Shown here: positions 8,586-18,857 of the stretch, piece after piece | Layout: the number at the start of each line of letters is the position of its first letter | Position numbering within the stretch: the first letter of the stretch is position 1 | Source: Streptomyces pactum | GTDB lineage: Bacteria; Actinomycetota; Actinomycetes; Streptomycetales; Streptomycetaceae | Length of the DNA stretch: 64,000 bases | Direction of reading: 5' to 3' | Assembly (NCBI RefSeq): GCF_016031615.1 | Contig: NZ_JACYXC010000001.1 | Location: 5,394,001 to 5,458,000, forward strand | Program-made: the position numbers and the translations under genes | Notes under the pieces: model-generated | The model's input: only the letters and a program-made list of their open reading frames with translations | What the model was told of the DNA's origin: nothing | Databases searched by the model: none

Positions 8586-9608
8586 TCAGTCCCAGGAGTC
8601 CATCGCCGGCGGCAGCGCCGCGATCTCGGCGAGGTCCTCCGGGCGCAGCGACAGCTGGGCGGCGGCGCAGTTCTCCGTCACCCACCGCTCCCGCTTGGTG
8701 CCCGGCACCGGCACCACGTGACCGCCCTGGGCGAGCACCCAGGCGAGGGCCACCTGGGCCGCGGTGACCTGCTCCCCGTGCCGGCGCGCCACCCGGCGCA
8801 GCCCGGCCACGATCGGCTGGTTGGCCGCCATCATCTCCGCGGTGAACCGCGGGTGCCGGGCCCGTACGTCGTCCGGCTCGAAGCCCTGACCGGGGGTCAG
8901 GGTGCCGCCGAGGAAACCGTTCCCCAGCGGCATCGCGGCGAGGAACCCCACCCCGCGCGCCGCGCACCACGGCACCAGCGTGTCGAGCGCCTCGGGGGAC
9001 CACACGGACAGCTCGGCCATCACCGCGGCCACCGGGAATATCTGCTGCAGCCGTTCCAGCTGGCGGACGGTGGCGTCGTGGGTGCCCTGCCGGCCGGGGG
9101 CCGCCGGGCCCCGCCGGTGGACGCGTCTGCCGCCCTTCTGGAAGGCGCACAGCCCCAGCGCCCGCACCTTCCCCGCCGCGACCAGTTCCGCCATCGCCCC
9201 CCAGGTCTCCTCCACCGGCACCTCCGGATCGGGCCGGTGGAGCTGGTACAGGTCGATCACATCGGTCCGCAGCCGGCGCAGCGAGGCGTCACAGGCCCGC
9301 TTGATGTAGCCCGGCCGCCCGTTGGCCACCACATGGTTGTCACCCACCAGCAGCCCGCACTTGGTGGCCACGAACGCGTCCCGCCGCCGCTCGGCCAGCA
9401 CCCGGCCGACCAGCCGCTCGTTGGTGAACGGGCCGTACATGTCGGCGGTGTCCAGCAGGGTGGCGCCCAGGTCCAGCGCGGTGTGCAGGGCACGCTCCGA
9501 ACTCTCGCCGTCCCGCTGCGACGCGGTGTACGCCCAGCTCATCGGCATGCACCCCAGGCCGATCGCGCCCACCTCCAGCGCCGTCGCCCCGATCCTCCTG
9601 CGCTCCAC
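8586..9608 (-). CDS. Aldo/keto reductase
   Basis: 340 aa. NADPH-dependent carbonyl reductase with a TIM-barrel fold. The catalytic tetrad is visible: Asp and Tyr in LLDTADMYG, Lys in FVATKCG, His in LYQLHRPDP. The C-terminal cofactor segment reads VVPVPGTKR. It starts at GTG 9608 with GGAGGGG 9 nt before. Near residue 155 a basic Gly/Arg insert (KGGRRVHRRGPAAPGRQGTH) sits between LGLCAF and the next helix, where family members have a short SEV/SN loop. Divergent from the hydroxyacid dehydrogenase gene with 76 bp between. Substrate unknown. Confidence 0.9.
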   Translation of the reverse strand: MERRRIGATALEVGAIGLGCMPMSWAYTASQRDGESSERALHTALDLGATLLDTADMYGPFTNERLVGRVLAERRRDAFVATKCGLLVGDNHVVANGRPGYIKRACDASLRRLRTDVIDLYQLHRPDPEVPVEETWGAMAELVAAGKVRALGLCAFQKGGRRVHRRGPAAPGRQGTHDATVRQLERLQQIFPVAAVMAELSVWSPEALDTLVPWCAARGVGFLAAMPLGNGFLGGTLTPGQGFEPDDVRARHPRFTAEMMAANQPIVAGLRRVARRHGEQVTAAQVALAWVLAQGGHVVPVPGTKRERWVTENCAAAQLSLRPEDLAEIAALPPAMDSWD

Positions 9609-9684
9609 GTGGCCTGACCCCTCCCAATCCGCGATCCCCCAAACTAACGTCTGCGGTCAGGCGGCCTTCGCATAGCCTCCTGGC

Positions 9685-10755
9685 ATGAGCGCAGATCACA
9701 GCGGCGTGCCCCGCGCCGACCGGGCCGGCCGCCCGGACACCGACCGCACCGGCGGATCCGGCACCGACCGGACCGCGCACCCCACCGCGCCCGGCGTCCC
9801 GGGCCCCGGTGGCACCGGACGCCCCCTGGTGTGGCTGCCGTACCACCCCGAGGAGATCGGCGACGTACCCGGCGGGCTGGAGTACGCGCACTGGGACGGC
9901 GGGCCCGACTTCCCCACCGATCCGGCCCGTTGCGCGTTCTACTGCGTCCCCTACATGAAGGGGGCACAGGTCGCGCGCCGCCCGCTGCCGGCCATGACCT
10001 CGCTGCGGGTGGTCCAGACCCTCACCGCGGGGGTGGACGACATCCAGCCCGCCCTGGACTCGCTCCCGCCGGGGGTCCGGCTGTGCAACGCCCGCGGGGT
10101 GCACGACGCGTCCACCGCGGAACTCGCCCTCACCCTGATCCTCGCCGCCCTCCGCGACATCCCCGGGTTCGTCCGCGCCCAGGACGAGGGCGCCTGGCGC
10201 CCCGGCTTCCGGCCGGCGCTCGCCGACAGGACCGTCCTCATCGTGGGCTACGGGGCGATCGGCAGCGCGATCGAGGACCGGCTCACGCCTTTCGAGTGTG
10301 AGCGGGTCGTGCGCGTCGCGCGCTCCGCCCGTGCTGCGGAGCGCGGTCCCGTGCACCCGATCGACGAGCTGCCTCAACTGCTGCCCGGCGCCGATGTGGT
10401 GGTGGTGTGCACACCGCTCACCGAAGCCACACGTGGCCTGGTCGGAGCGGGTTTCCTGGGCCGGATGAAGGACGGCGCGCTGCTGGTGAACGTGGCGCGG
10501 GGGCCGGTGGTGGACACCGGGGCGCTGCTGGCGGAGCTCCACGCGGGCCGGCTGCGCGCCGCGCTCGACGTCACCGACCCCGAACCGCTCCCGGCCGGAC
10601 ATCCGCTGTGGCAGGCTCCAGGGGTACTCATCACCCCGCACGTGGGAGGACCGTCCTCGGCCTTCCGGCCGCGCGCCCTGAGGCTGCTGCGCGGGCAGCT
10701 CCAGCGGTTCGCGGCGGGCGAGCCGCTGCGGCACGTGGTCGCCACGACCGGCTGA
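9685..10755 (+). CDS. D-isomer-specific 2-hydroxyacid dehydrogenase
   Basis: 356 aa. After about 45 disordered Gly/Arg/Thr-rich residues the protein reads PLVWLPYHPEEI. It carries the NAD-binding motif VLIVGYGAIGS and the catalytic Arg (NVARG), Glu (DPEPLP) and His (TPHVGG) of the family. It reduces a 2-keto acid or oxidises a D-2-hydroxy acid; the specific substrate is not visible. No Shine-Dalgarno precedes the ATG. A TAGCCT hexamer ends 6 nt before it, so the transcript may be leaderless. The divergent aldo/keto reductase shares the 76-bp promoter region. Confidence 0.9.
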   Translation: MSADHSGVPRADRAGRPDTDRTGGSGTDRTAHPTAPGVPGPGGTGRPLVWLPYHPEEIGDVPGGLEYAHWDGGPDFPTDPARCAFYCVPYMKGAQVARRPLPAMTSLRVVQTLTAGVDDIQPALDSLPPGVRLCNARGVHDASTAELALTLILAALRDIPGFVRAQDEGAWRPGFRPALADRTVLIVGYGAIGSAIEDRLTPFECERVVRVARSARAAERGPVHPIDELPQLLPGADVVVVCTPLTEATRGLVGAGFLGRMKDGALLVNVARGPVVDTGALLAELHAGRLRAALDVTDPEPLPAGHPLWQAPGVLITPHVGGPSSAFRPRALRLLRGQLQRFAAGEPLRHVVATTG

Positions 10756-11089
10756 CCGGCCGGTGGCCGCCGCGACCGGTGACCGGCGGCGCCGCCCGCC
10801 CCCGCCAACGGCCGGCGCCAACGGCCGGGACGGGCGGGGCGGTTGGGACGGTGGAGGCCCCTCCGGCCGGTACGGGACCGGCGGTGAGGGCCCCGGAACC
10901 CCGGCCCCGGAGTGCCGTCCGGGGCCCCGGTGCCGGCCGGTGTTTGCCACTGGCACCACGCACCGAGACCGTCCGTGTGCGGTGCGTATCCGTAGGGACT
11001 CCTGACGATTACGCTCCGTAGATGACCTATGTCCCTGTGTGACCGGTTGGTGTATCGTCCCGAGCGGGGGCTGCGCCTGATACCGGACG
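10756..11089. other. Intergenic, no gene seen
   Basis: About 330 bp. The left part is low-complexity GC. The right part (10970-11060) is less GC-rich and probably contains the promoter of the GGDEF/EAL gene, but I could not fix a -35/-10 pair. Confidence 0.5.
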
Positions 11090-14000
11090 GTGGCAGCGAA
11101 GGACCGGAACGTGAGGGGGGCGACGGGCGATGGACAGCCGATGGATCAACGACCCGACGCGACTCAGGCAGCGACGGCGGCATTTCCCCGCCCGTGCGCG
11201 ACGTGTGGCACACCGGCCCGGGATACGGAGCCACGCGCCCCGGAGGGCCGTCCGGTGAGCGCCACCGGTGCCGTCCTCGCCCGCCCGCCGGTGGCCTCCG
11301 GCGGCGGCGCGGGACTGCTCCCGCAGCTGCTCCTGGCCCTGGTCTGCGGCGGTTACGCGACCGGGGCCCTGCTGGGCTGGGGATCGCCCCGGCTCGCCGT
11401 CGTGATGGGCGACTTCGGGCTGAGCGCCGCCGCGTTCGGCGCCGCCGTCTCCTGCTTCTGGTACGGCCGCACGCGCACCGGACGCTGCCGCCCCGCCTGG
11501 ACGCTCTTCGCCGTCTCCTCGGCCATGGCGGGCCTGGGGAACGCGGTGTGGGGCTGGTACGAGGTGGTGGCCGGCCGGCCGGTGCCCGCCATCTCGGCGG
11601 CCGACTTCTGCTTCGTGCTCTTCGCCCCGCCCGCGATCGTGGGCCTCCTGGTGCTCGCCAAGCGCCCGGTGAACCGGGCCGGATGGGTCTGCCTGGGGCT
11701 GGACGCCTGGCTCATCGCCGGATCCTTGCTCACCCTCTGCTGGAGCCTCGCCCTCGCGCACCGCGGCCAGATCGGGGTGGCGGGTGCCGGAGTGCCGCGC
11801 ACCGCGCTCTCCCTCGCCTACCCGCTGCTGGACATCGTCCTGGTCAGCCTGGTGATCGCGCTCCACCGCGGCCCCTCCGGGGTGAACCGCTCGGCGATCA
11901 ACATCGCCATCGGGGCGCTCGCCCTGACCGTGCTGTGCGACGCCCTGTTCACCCTGCCGGCGCTGCGCGAGCACTACCGCTCCGGCGAGGTGCTGGACGC
12001 CGGCTGGTTCGCCGGCTCGGTGCTGCTCGGCTACGCCCCCTGGGCGGGGTCCCGGCGCCCGGCCCCCCGCCGAGCGCGCCGAGCGGCCCCCGCCCCGCCC
12101 GCCCCGGCCGGCCGGCCCATCAGCGGCTCGCTCGCCGCCCTCGCCCCCTACCTGGCGGCCGGCGTGTGCACCCTGAGCGTGCTCTACAACGTGCTCGACC
12201 GGCGCCCGGTGGACGCCACCGTGATCATCACCGCCTGCGCGGTGGTGCTCGCCCTGGTGATCCGGCAGGCCATCATGCTGATGGACAACCTGGCCCTCAC
12301 CCAGGAACTGGCGCAGAAGGAGAACCACTTCCGCTCCCTGGTGCAGAGCTCCAGCGACGTCATCATGATCGCCGCGCCCAACGGGGTGCTGCGCTACGTC
12401 AGCCCGGCCGCCTCCGGCGTCTACGGCCGCGACGCCGACGAACTCGTCGGCACCGGGCTCGCCTCCCACATCCACCCCGAGGACCTCGGCGCGGTGATGC
12501 ACGAGGTCCGCCGCTTCCTGGCCTCCCCGCCCGGTGAGGAGCCCACCACCCGCATCGAGTGCAGATTCCGCTCCGGCACCGGGGAGTGGCTCAACGTCGA
12601 GTCCACCATCAACCGGCACCACGGCGGCCTGATCCTCAACAGCCGCGACGTGACCGAGCGGGTGCGGCTGCAGGCCCAGCTCCAGCACAACGCCGAGCAC
12701 GACCCTCTCACCGACCTGCCCAACCGCGCCCTGTTCACCAAGCGGGTCCGGCATGCGCTGGCCGGCCGCCGCCGCACCGACGCCGGCACCGCCGTGCTCT
12801 ACATCGACCTGGACGGCTTCAAGGCGGTCAACGACACCGTCGGCCACCAGGCCGGTGACGAACTGCTGGTCCAGGCGGCCCGCCGGCTCCAGGAGTCGGT
12901 GCGCTCCGGCTCCGGCGACTGCGCCGCCCGGCTCGGCGGGGACGAGTTCGCCGCCCTGATCACCGGCGACGGCGAGGACGACCCCGCCACCCGGGAGTGC
13001 CGCATCCTGGAGATCGCCGACCGGCTGCGGGTCGCGCTCTCCCAGCCCTACGTGGTGGAGGGCGGCACCGAGGTGCGGGTCGCCGCCAGCATCGGCGTGG
13101 CCTTCGCCGAACCGGGCACCGGCCCCGGCGCCCTGATGCGCAACGCCGACCTGGCCATGTACCGCGCCAAGTCCGGCGGCAAGAACCGGGTCGAGCTGTA
13201 CGCCCCGCAGATGCAGGCGGAGGTGGAGCGCCGCGCCGAACTGGCCACCCGGCTGCGCACCGCGCTCAACGAGGGCGAGTTCGTCCTGCTGCACCAGCCG
13301 ATCGCGGACCTGGCCACCGGCCGGATCGCCGCCCTCGCCGCCCAGCCCCGCTGGCGCTCCGCGCAGGGCATCCTCTTCACCCCCGCCGAGTTCCTCCGCG
13401 TCGCCTCCGGGGGCCGGGGCGGCAGCGGCGCGGAGGAGGCGGCCCGGACCGCCGAGCTGAGCCGCTGGACGCTCCAGGAGGCCGTGGAACAGGCCGCCCG
13501 GCGCCGCCAGGCGGGCCACCCGGTACCGGTGGTGGTCCGGCTCCCCGCGAGCCGCCTGGTGGACCGCTCGATGCCCGCCCGGGGCGTGGAGAACCTGCTG
13601 GCCCGGCACGGCCTGCCGTCCGGCTCGCTGATCCTGGAGCTGACCGACAGCGACCCCAGGGTGCCGCTGGAGGAACTGGAGCACCGGCTGGGCGCGCTGC
13701 GCCGCCTGGGGGTGCGGATCGCGCTGGACGGGTTCGGCAGCGGCTACGCCGCCATCCGGGCGCTGCGCCGGCTCCCGGTGGACATCCTCAAGCTGGACTG
13801 CGGGCTGGTGGAGGGCGTGGTGGAGTCCTCCCGGCTGCACAAGATCACCTCCGGGTTGCTGCGGATCGCCGGGGACCTGGGCATGCAGTCGGTGGCGGAG
13901 GGGGTGGACATGCCCGAGCAGATCGTGGCGCTGCGCGCCATGGGCTGCACCCACGCCCAGGGCATGGCGTTCTCCGGCCCGCTGGACGAGCCCCGGCTGC

Positions 14001-14290
14001 GCCGGGCGCTGGCCCGCGGCGGCTTCCCGGTGCCCCGGGTGGAGGAACCGGTGCTGGTCGGCGGGGCGCTGCCGGTGCGTCACCCGGGCGGCGGACACGT
14101 CGCCGCCGTGCACCCGGGCGTGGGCCACGGCGGGGTGCCCCACCCGGTCGCCCCGCACGGTGTGCCCCATCCCGTGGCCCCGCACGGCGGGGTGCCGCAC
14201 CAGGGCGCCCCGCACGCCGGCCGGCGCGCGGACGGTCACCCGCATACGCCATTGCGCTCAAATGCTGAGACGCCCGTCCCACCCACTTGA
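11090..14290 (+). CDS. Membrane PAS-GGDEF-EAL protein (c-di-GMP metabolism)
   Basis: Up to 1066 aa. About ten hydrophobic segments occupy residues 65-410. A PAS domain follows (ENHFRSLVQSSSDVIMIAAP), then a GGDEF domain with intact RLGGDEF, then an EAL-like domain. The GGDEF should make c-di-GMP. No RxxD inhibitory site is seen upstream of it. The EAL domain is degraded: the EAL signature reads AALAAQPRW, DDFGTG has become DGFGSG, and the K-I-D motif reads ILKLDCGLV. The C-terminus is a His/Pro/Gly repeat (VPHPVAPHG). The start is uncertain: GTG 11090, GTG 11111 or ATG 11141 (MDQRPDATQ). None has a strong ribosome site. It ends 33 bp before the ilvB leader peptide, as in the S. coelicolor SCO5511-ilvB order recalled from memory. 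Confidence 0.88.
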   Translation: MAAKDRNVRGATGDGQPMDQRPDATQAATAAFPRPCATCGTPARDTEPRAPEGRPVSATGAVLARPPVASGGGAGLLPQLLLALVCGGYATGALLGWGSPRLAVVMGDFGLSAAAFGAAVSCFWYGRTRTGRCRPAWTLFAVSSAMAGLGNAVWGWYEVVAGRPVPAISAADFCFVLFAPPAIVGLLVLAKRPVNRAGWVCLGLDAWLIAGSLLTLCWSLALAHRGQIGVAGAGVPRTALSLAYPLLDIVLVSLVIALHRGPSGVNRSAINIAIGALALTVLCDALFTLPALREHYRSGEVLDAGWFAGSVLLGYAPWAGSRRPAPRRARRAAPAPPAPAGRPISGSLAALAPYLAAGVCTLSVLYNVLDRRPVDATVIITACAVVLALVIRQAIMLMDNLALTQELAQKENHFRSLVQSSSDVIMIAAPNGVLRYVSPAASGVYGRDADELVGTGLASHIHPEDLGAVMHEVRRFLASPPGEEPTTRIECRFRSGTGEWLNVESTINRHHGGLILNSRDVTERVRLQAQLQHNAEHDPLTDLPNRALFTKRVRHALAGRRRTDAGTAVLYIDLDGFKAVNDTVGHQAGDELLVQAARRLQESVRSGSGDCAARLGGDEFAALITGDGEDDPATRECRILEIADRLRVALSQPYVVEGGTEVRVAASIGVAFAEPGTGPGALMRNADLAMYRAKSGGKNRVELYAPQMQAEVERRAELATRLRTALNEGEFVLLHQPIADLATGRIAALAAQPRWRSAQGILFTPAEFLRVASGGRGGSGAEEAARTAELSRWTLQEAVEQAARRRQAGHPVPVVVRLPASRLVDRSMPARGVENLLARHGLPSGSLILELTDSDPRVPLEELEHRLGALRRLGVRIALDGFGSGYAAIRALRRLPVDILKLDCGLVEGVVESSRLHKITSGLLRIAGDLGMQSVAEGVDMPEQIVALRAMGCTHAQGMAFSGPLDEPRLRRALARGGFPVPRVEEPVLVGGALPVRHPGGGHVAAVHPGVGHGGVPHPVAPHGVPHPVAPHGGVPHQGAPHAGRRADGHPHTPLRSNAETPVPPT

Positions 14291-14323
14291 CACCCACCCC
14301 GCGTCGGGGGGAGGGTCGATGCC

Positions 14324-14365
14324 ATGCGCACCCGAATTCTCGTACTTGGACAGCGCGTCGGCTGA
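14324..14365 (+). CDS. ilvB leader peptide
   Basis: A 13-codon ORF, MRTRILVLGQRVG, with GGAGGG about 9 nt upstream. It packs Ile, Leu, Val, Leu and Val and uses ATT and CTT codons that are rare in this genome. It is followed 40 bp later by a strong terminator and then ilvB. This is the classic layout of branched-chain amino-acid attenuation: ribosome stalling on Ile/Leu/Val codons would favour an antiterminator. Confidence 0.9.
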   Translation: MRTRILVLGQRVG

Positions 14366-14405
14366 AGCAGGGCCACGGCGGCCCAGCGGACCTCCCCGAC
14401 GCGCT

Positions 14406-14440
14406 CCCCTCGCTTGCCTCACGGCACGAGGGGTTTTTTG
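14406..14440 (+). terminator. ilvB attenuator terminator
   Basis: CCCCTCG (14406-14412) pairs with CGAGGGG, with an inner GCC/GGC pairing, followed by six T at 14434-14439. It lies between the leader peptide and ilvB, so it should be conditional. Confidence 0.9.
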
Positions 14441-14532
14441 TTGCACCGAACCCCGCAAAACCCCGCAAAACACCTGGCGGGAGCCCACCGCAGGGCCCCG
14501 CACACACCCTCGTCTTCGAGAAGAGAACGCAG

Positions 14533-16401
14533 ATGACCGAGCAGGCCTCCGGGTCCCACCATCCGCAGCCGCGGGCCCGTAGCGGCGGGCAGCAGCAGCC
14601 CGCGAACGTCGAGCACGTCACGGGCGCGCAGTCGCTCATCCGTTCCCTGGAGGAGGTCGGGGCCGACACCGTGTTCGGCATTCCGGGCGGTGCGATCCTC
14701 CCCGCGTACGACCCGATGATGGACTCCTCGAAGGTCCGCCACGTCCTGGTCCGGCACGAGCAGGGCGCCGGGCACGCCGCCACCGGATACGCCCAGGCGA
14801 CCGGGAAGGTCGGCGTCTGCATGGCCACCTCCGGACCGGGCGCCACCAACCTGGTCACCCCCATCGCGGACGCGCACATGGACTCCGTCCCGCTGGTGGC
14901 CATCACCGGCCAGGTGGCCAGCAAGGCGATCGGCACCGACGCCTTCCAGGAGGCGGACATCTGCGGCATCACCATGCCGATCACCAAGCACAACTTCCTG
15001 GTGACCCGGGCCGAGGACATCCCGCGGACGATCGCCGAGGCGTTCCACATCGCCTCCACCGGCCGCCCGGGCCCGGTGCTGGTGGACATCGCCAAGGACG
15101 CCCTCCAGGCCCGCACCACCTTCAGCTGGCCGCCGCAGACCGACCTGCCCGGCTACCGCCCGGTGACCAAGCCGCACGCCAAGCAGATCCGGGAGGCGGC
15201 CCGGCTGATCGGCCACGCCCGGCGCCCGGTGCTCTACGTCGGCGGCGGCGTGCTCAAGGCCGGCGCCACCGCCGAGCTGAAGGTGCTCGCGGAACTGACC
15301 GGCGCCCCGGTCACCACCACCTTGATGGCGCTCGGCGCCTTCCCCGACACCCACCGCCAGCACATCGGCATGCCCGGCATGCACGGCTCGGTCACCGCCG
15401 TCACCGCACTGCAGAAGTGCGACCTGATCGTGGCGCTGGGCGCCCGCTTCGACGACCGGGTCACCGGTCGGCTGGACTCCTTCGCGCCGCACGCCAAGGT
15501 GGTGCACGCCGACATCGACCCGGCCGAGATCGGCAAGAACCGCGCCGCCGACGTGCCGATCGTGGGCGACGCCCGGGAGGTCATCGCCGACCTGGTGGTC
15601 GCGGTCCAGAGCGAGCTGGACGCCGGCCACGCCGGACCGCACGCCCGGGACCGGTACGCCGACTGGTGGCGGGACCTGGAGCGGTGGCGCGCGACCTACC
15701 CGCTCGGCTACGACCTCCCCGCGGACGGCACCCTCTCCCCGCAGCAGGTCATCGAGCGGATCGGCAAGCTCGCCCCGCAGGGCACGATCTTCGCCGCCGG
15801 GGTCGGCCAGCACCAGATGTGGGCCTCCCACTTCATCGACTACGACGAGCCCGCCACCTGGCTGAACTCCGGCGGCGCGGGCACCATGGGCTACGCGGTG
15901 CCGGCCGCGATGGGCGCCAAGGCCGGCCGGCCGGACCGCACCGTCTGGGCGATCGACGGCGACGGCTGCTTCCAGATGACCAACCAGGAGCTGGTCACCT
16001 GCGCGCTCAACAACATCCCGATCAAGGTCGCCATCATCAACAACGGCGCGCTGGGCATGGTCCGCCAGTGGCAGACCCTCTTCTACAACCAGCGATACTC
16101 CAACACGGTGCTGCACTCCGGCCCCGAGGGCGGCGGCGCGTCCGGCGCCGGCACCCGGGTGCCGGACTTCGTGAAGCTCTCCGAGGCGATGGGCTGCGTG
16201 GCGATGCGCTGCGAGGACCCGGCGGAGCTGGACAAGGTCATCGCCGAGGCCAACGCCATCAACGACCGCCCGGTGGTGGTGGACTTCATCGTCCACGAGG
16301 ACGCCATGGTCTGGCCGATGGTCGCCGCCGGCACCTCCAACGACGAGATCCAGGCGGCGCTGGGCGTCCGCCCGGACTTCGGCGACAACGCAGACGACTG
16401 A
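14533..16401 (+). CDS. ilvB: Acetolactate synthase large (catalytic) subunit
   Basis: 622 aa. It condenses pyruvate with pyruvate or 2-ketobutyrate, the first common step of Val/Leu/Ile synthesis. ThDP-dependent: the catalytic Glu is Glu76 in VRHEQGAGHAATGY, and the ThDP/Mg motif runs from GDGCFQMTNQEL to VAIINN. The three-domain order (PYR, FAD-binding centre, PP) is complete. ATG 14533 gives a roughly 25-residue hydrophilic leader before VEHVTGAQSLIR. The regulatory subunit gene follows 18 bp downstream. Transcription should depend on the upstream attenuator. Confidence 0.97.
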   Translation: MTEQASGSHHPQPRARSGGQQQPANVEHVTGAQSLIRSLEEVGADTVFGIPGGAILPAYDPMMDSSKVRHVLVRHEQGAGHAATGYAQATGKVGVCMATSGPGATNLVTPIADAHMDSVPLVAITGQVASKAIGTDAFQEADICGITMPITKHNFLVTRAEDIPRTIAEAFHIASTGRPGPVLVDIAKDALQARTTFSWPPQTDLPGYRPVTKPHAKQIREAARLIGHARRPVLYVGGGVLKAGATAELKVLAELTGAPVTTTLMALGAFPDTHRQHIGMPGMHGSVTAVTALQKCDLIVALGARFDDRVTGRLDSFAPHAKVVHADIDPAEIGKNRAADVPIVGDAREVIADLVVAVQSELDAGHAGPHARDRYADWWRDLERWRATYPLGYDLPADGTLSPQQVIERIGKLAPQGTIFAAGVGQHQMWASHFIDYDEPATWLNSGGAGTMGYAVPAAMGAKAGRPDRTVWAIDGDGCFQMTNQELVTCALNNIPIKVAIINNGALGMVRQWQTLFYNQRYSNTVLHSGPEGGGASGAGTRVPDFVKLSEAMGCVAMRCEDPAELDKVIAEANAINDRPVVVDFIVHEDAMVWPMVAAGTSNDEIQAALGVRPDFGDNADD

Positions 16402-16419
16402 GAGAGACGACCCAAGGCC

Positions 16420-16944
16420 ATGTCCAAGCACACGCTCTCCGTCCTGGTGGAGAACACCCCCGGCATCCTCGCCCGGATCGCCGCCCTCTTCTCCCGCCGC
16501 GGCTTCAACATCGACTCGCTCGCCGTCGGCGTCACCGAGCACCCCGACATCTCCCGCATCACCATCGTGGTGAACGTCGAGGAGCTGCCGCTGGAGCAGG
16601 TCACCAAGCAGCTCAACAAGCTGGTCAACGTTCTGAAGATCGTCGAACTGGAGGACTCCTCCGCGATCCAGCGCGAACTGGTGCTGGTGAAGGTCCGGGC
16701 CGACAACGAGACCCGGTCCCAGATCGTGGAGATCGTCCAGCTGTTCCGGGCCAAGACGGTGGACGTCTCACCGGAGGCCGTGACCATCGAGGCCACCGGC
16801 CGCAGCGACAAGCTCGAAGCCATGCTCAGGATGCTGGAACCGTACGGCATCAAGGAGCTGGTGCAGTCCGGCACGATCGCCATCGGGCGGGGCGCCCGCT
16901 CCATCACCGACCGGAGCCTGCGGGCCCTGGACCGGTCCGCCTGA
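16420..16944 (+). CDS. ilvN: Acetolactate synthase small (regulatory) subunit
   Basis: 174 aa, also called ilvH. The N-terminal ACT domain reads HTLSVLVENTPGILARIAAL and GFNIDSLAVG. The C-terminal ALS_ss_C domain contains FRAKTVDVSPEAVTIEATG. The subunit binds the large subunit and gives valine feedback control. It lies 18 bp after ilvB in the same operon. Confidence 0.97.
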   Translation: MSKHTLSVLVENTPGILARIAALFSRRGFNIDSLAVGVTEHPDISRITIVVNVEELPLEQVTKQLNKLVNVLKIVELEDSSAIQRELVLVKVRADNETRSQIVEIVQLFRAKTVDVSPEAVTIEATGRSDKLEAMLRMLEPYGIKELVQSGTIAIGRGARSITDRSLRALDRSA

Positions 16945-16953
16945 CCCGCGGTC

Positions 16954-17012
16954 CGGTACCGGCCGCCATCCGCCCCGCCGGTACCGCGGCGGCCACCCGA
17001 CCGGTGGCCGCC
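16954..17012 (+). promoter_or_regulatory. Two tandem hairpins between ilvN and ilvC
   Basis: CGGTACCGGC (16954-16963) pairs perfectly with GCCGGTACCG (16977-16986). Directly after it, GGCGGCCACC (16988-16997) pairs with GGTGGCCGCC (17003-17012). There is no T tract, so these could be RNA-processing, partial-termination or stabilising structures that set ilvC expression apart from ilvBN. Confidence 0.5.
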
Positions 17013-17119
17013 CCCGCGGGGGAGTCCGCCCGCCCGGCATCGCGCGCACCGCGCCGTTGCTCACCGTCCGGCCGTCATACGGTGGGACGCACCATCCGAA
17101 TACCGAGGAGATAACCGAA

Positions 17120-18118
<999 letters not shown>

Positions 18119-18138
18119 GCCGGACCGGCACACGCTGA

Positions 18139-18176
18139 CGGCGGGGCGGGACCCGGCACCGGGTCCCGCCCCGCCG
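18139..18176 (+). terminator. Terminator after ilvC
   Basis: A perfect 18-bp inverted repeat, 18139-18156 with 18159-18176, built on GGCGGGGCGGGACCCGG. No T tract follows, as is usual in streptomycetes. Confidence 0.85.
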
Positions 18177-18857
18177 CCGTGCCCGCGCCGTGCCGTCGCC
18201 GCGGCGGTTGGGCCGTCCGCCGTCCGCGGCCGTCGGTCGCGGCGCCCCTGGGGCGGGTACCGCCGTGCCCGCCGAGGGCCCGTCGCGGCGCCCGACGGGC
18301 AGGGGCGTCGTGGCCGCCGGGCGCGAGGGCCCGTGGCCGCCGTGTGGGTGCCCCGGTACTGGGCCGCCCGCCGGCGGGCATCTCGCGCGCCGGGTGGTGC
18401 GCCGCCGTCGGGGGTGGTGCGCCCCCGTCGGGCGGGGCGTGCCGTCGTCCAGGGTGGCGCGCCGGGGGCGGCACGCGCCGGGTTGCGCAGCGTCGCGTGC
18501 CCCGCCGGATCGCGCGGCCGTGCCGCGCCCGCGAACCGGGAGGCGGTGTGCGGCCGCCCGTCCGCGCCGGCCCGCGCACCGGCCCCGCGCGCCGTCGCGC
18601 CGCCCGCCGGCCGTCCGCCGGCCGGCGGAACGCCATGTCCGGCGCGTCCAGCCACGTGCGTGTGATCCTGCCGGAACGGCACAAGACTCCCGGCCCGACG
18701 CCACTACACTGCATCCCACAAGCGCGTTCAGGCTCACAGTGTCGTGCGTCTTCCACGCGGCTGCCCCCTTCACCGCCTTCGGCCGTCGGGACGGCCGTCC
18801 CCTCCTCACCCCCCGGGGCACGGGAGGGGCTTCCAGGACAAGTGAGGACTGAGACCC
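18177..18857. other. Long intergenic region before serA
   Basis: About 680 bp. 18180-18650 is featureless high-GC. 18660-18857 is less GC-rich and should hold the serA promoter; a TACACT hexamer near 18703 is a possible -10. A hairpin (CCCCTCC with GGAGGGG) lies at about 18800-18833, just before the ribosome site. Confidence 0.5.

Noticed and set aside
10756..11089. Several short plus and minus frames of 80-110 codons
   Set aside because: Pro/Arg/Gly-only composition, mutually overlapping on both strands; typical of random high-GC DNA.
11027..14245. Long minus-strand open frame opposite the GGDEF/EAL gene
   Set aside because: Same high-GC shadow effect; the plus frame has PAS, GGDEF and EAL motifs.
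14290..14532. T-box riboswitch before ilvB
   Set aside because: No T-box AGGGUGG-type sequence; the leader ORF with Ile/Leu/Val codons explains the terminator.
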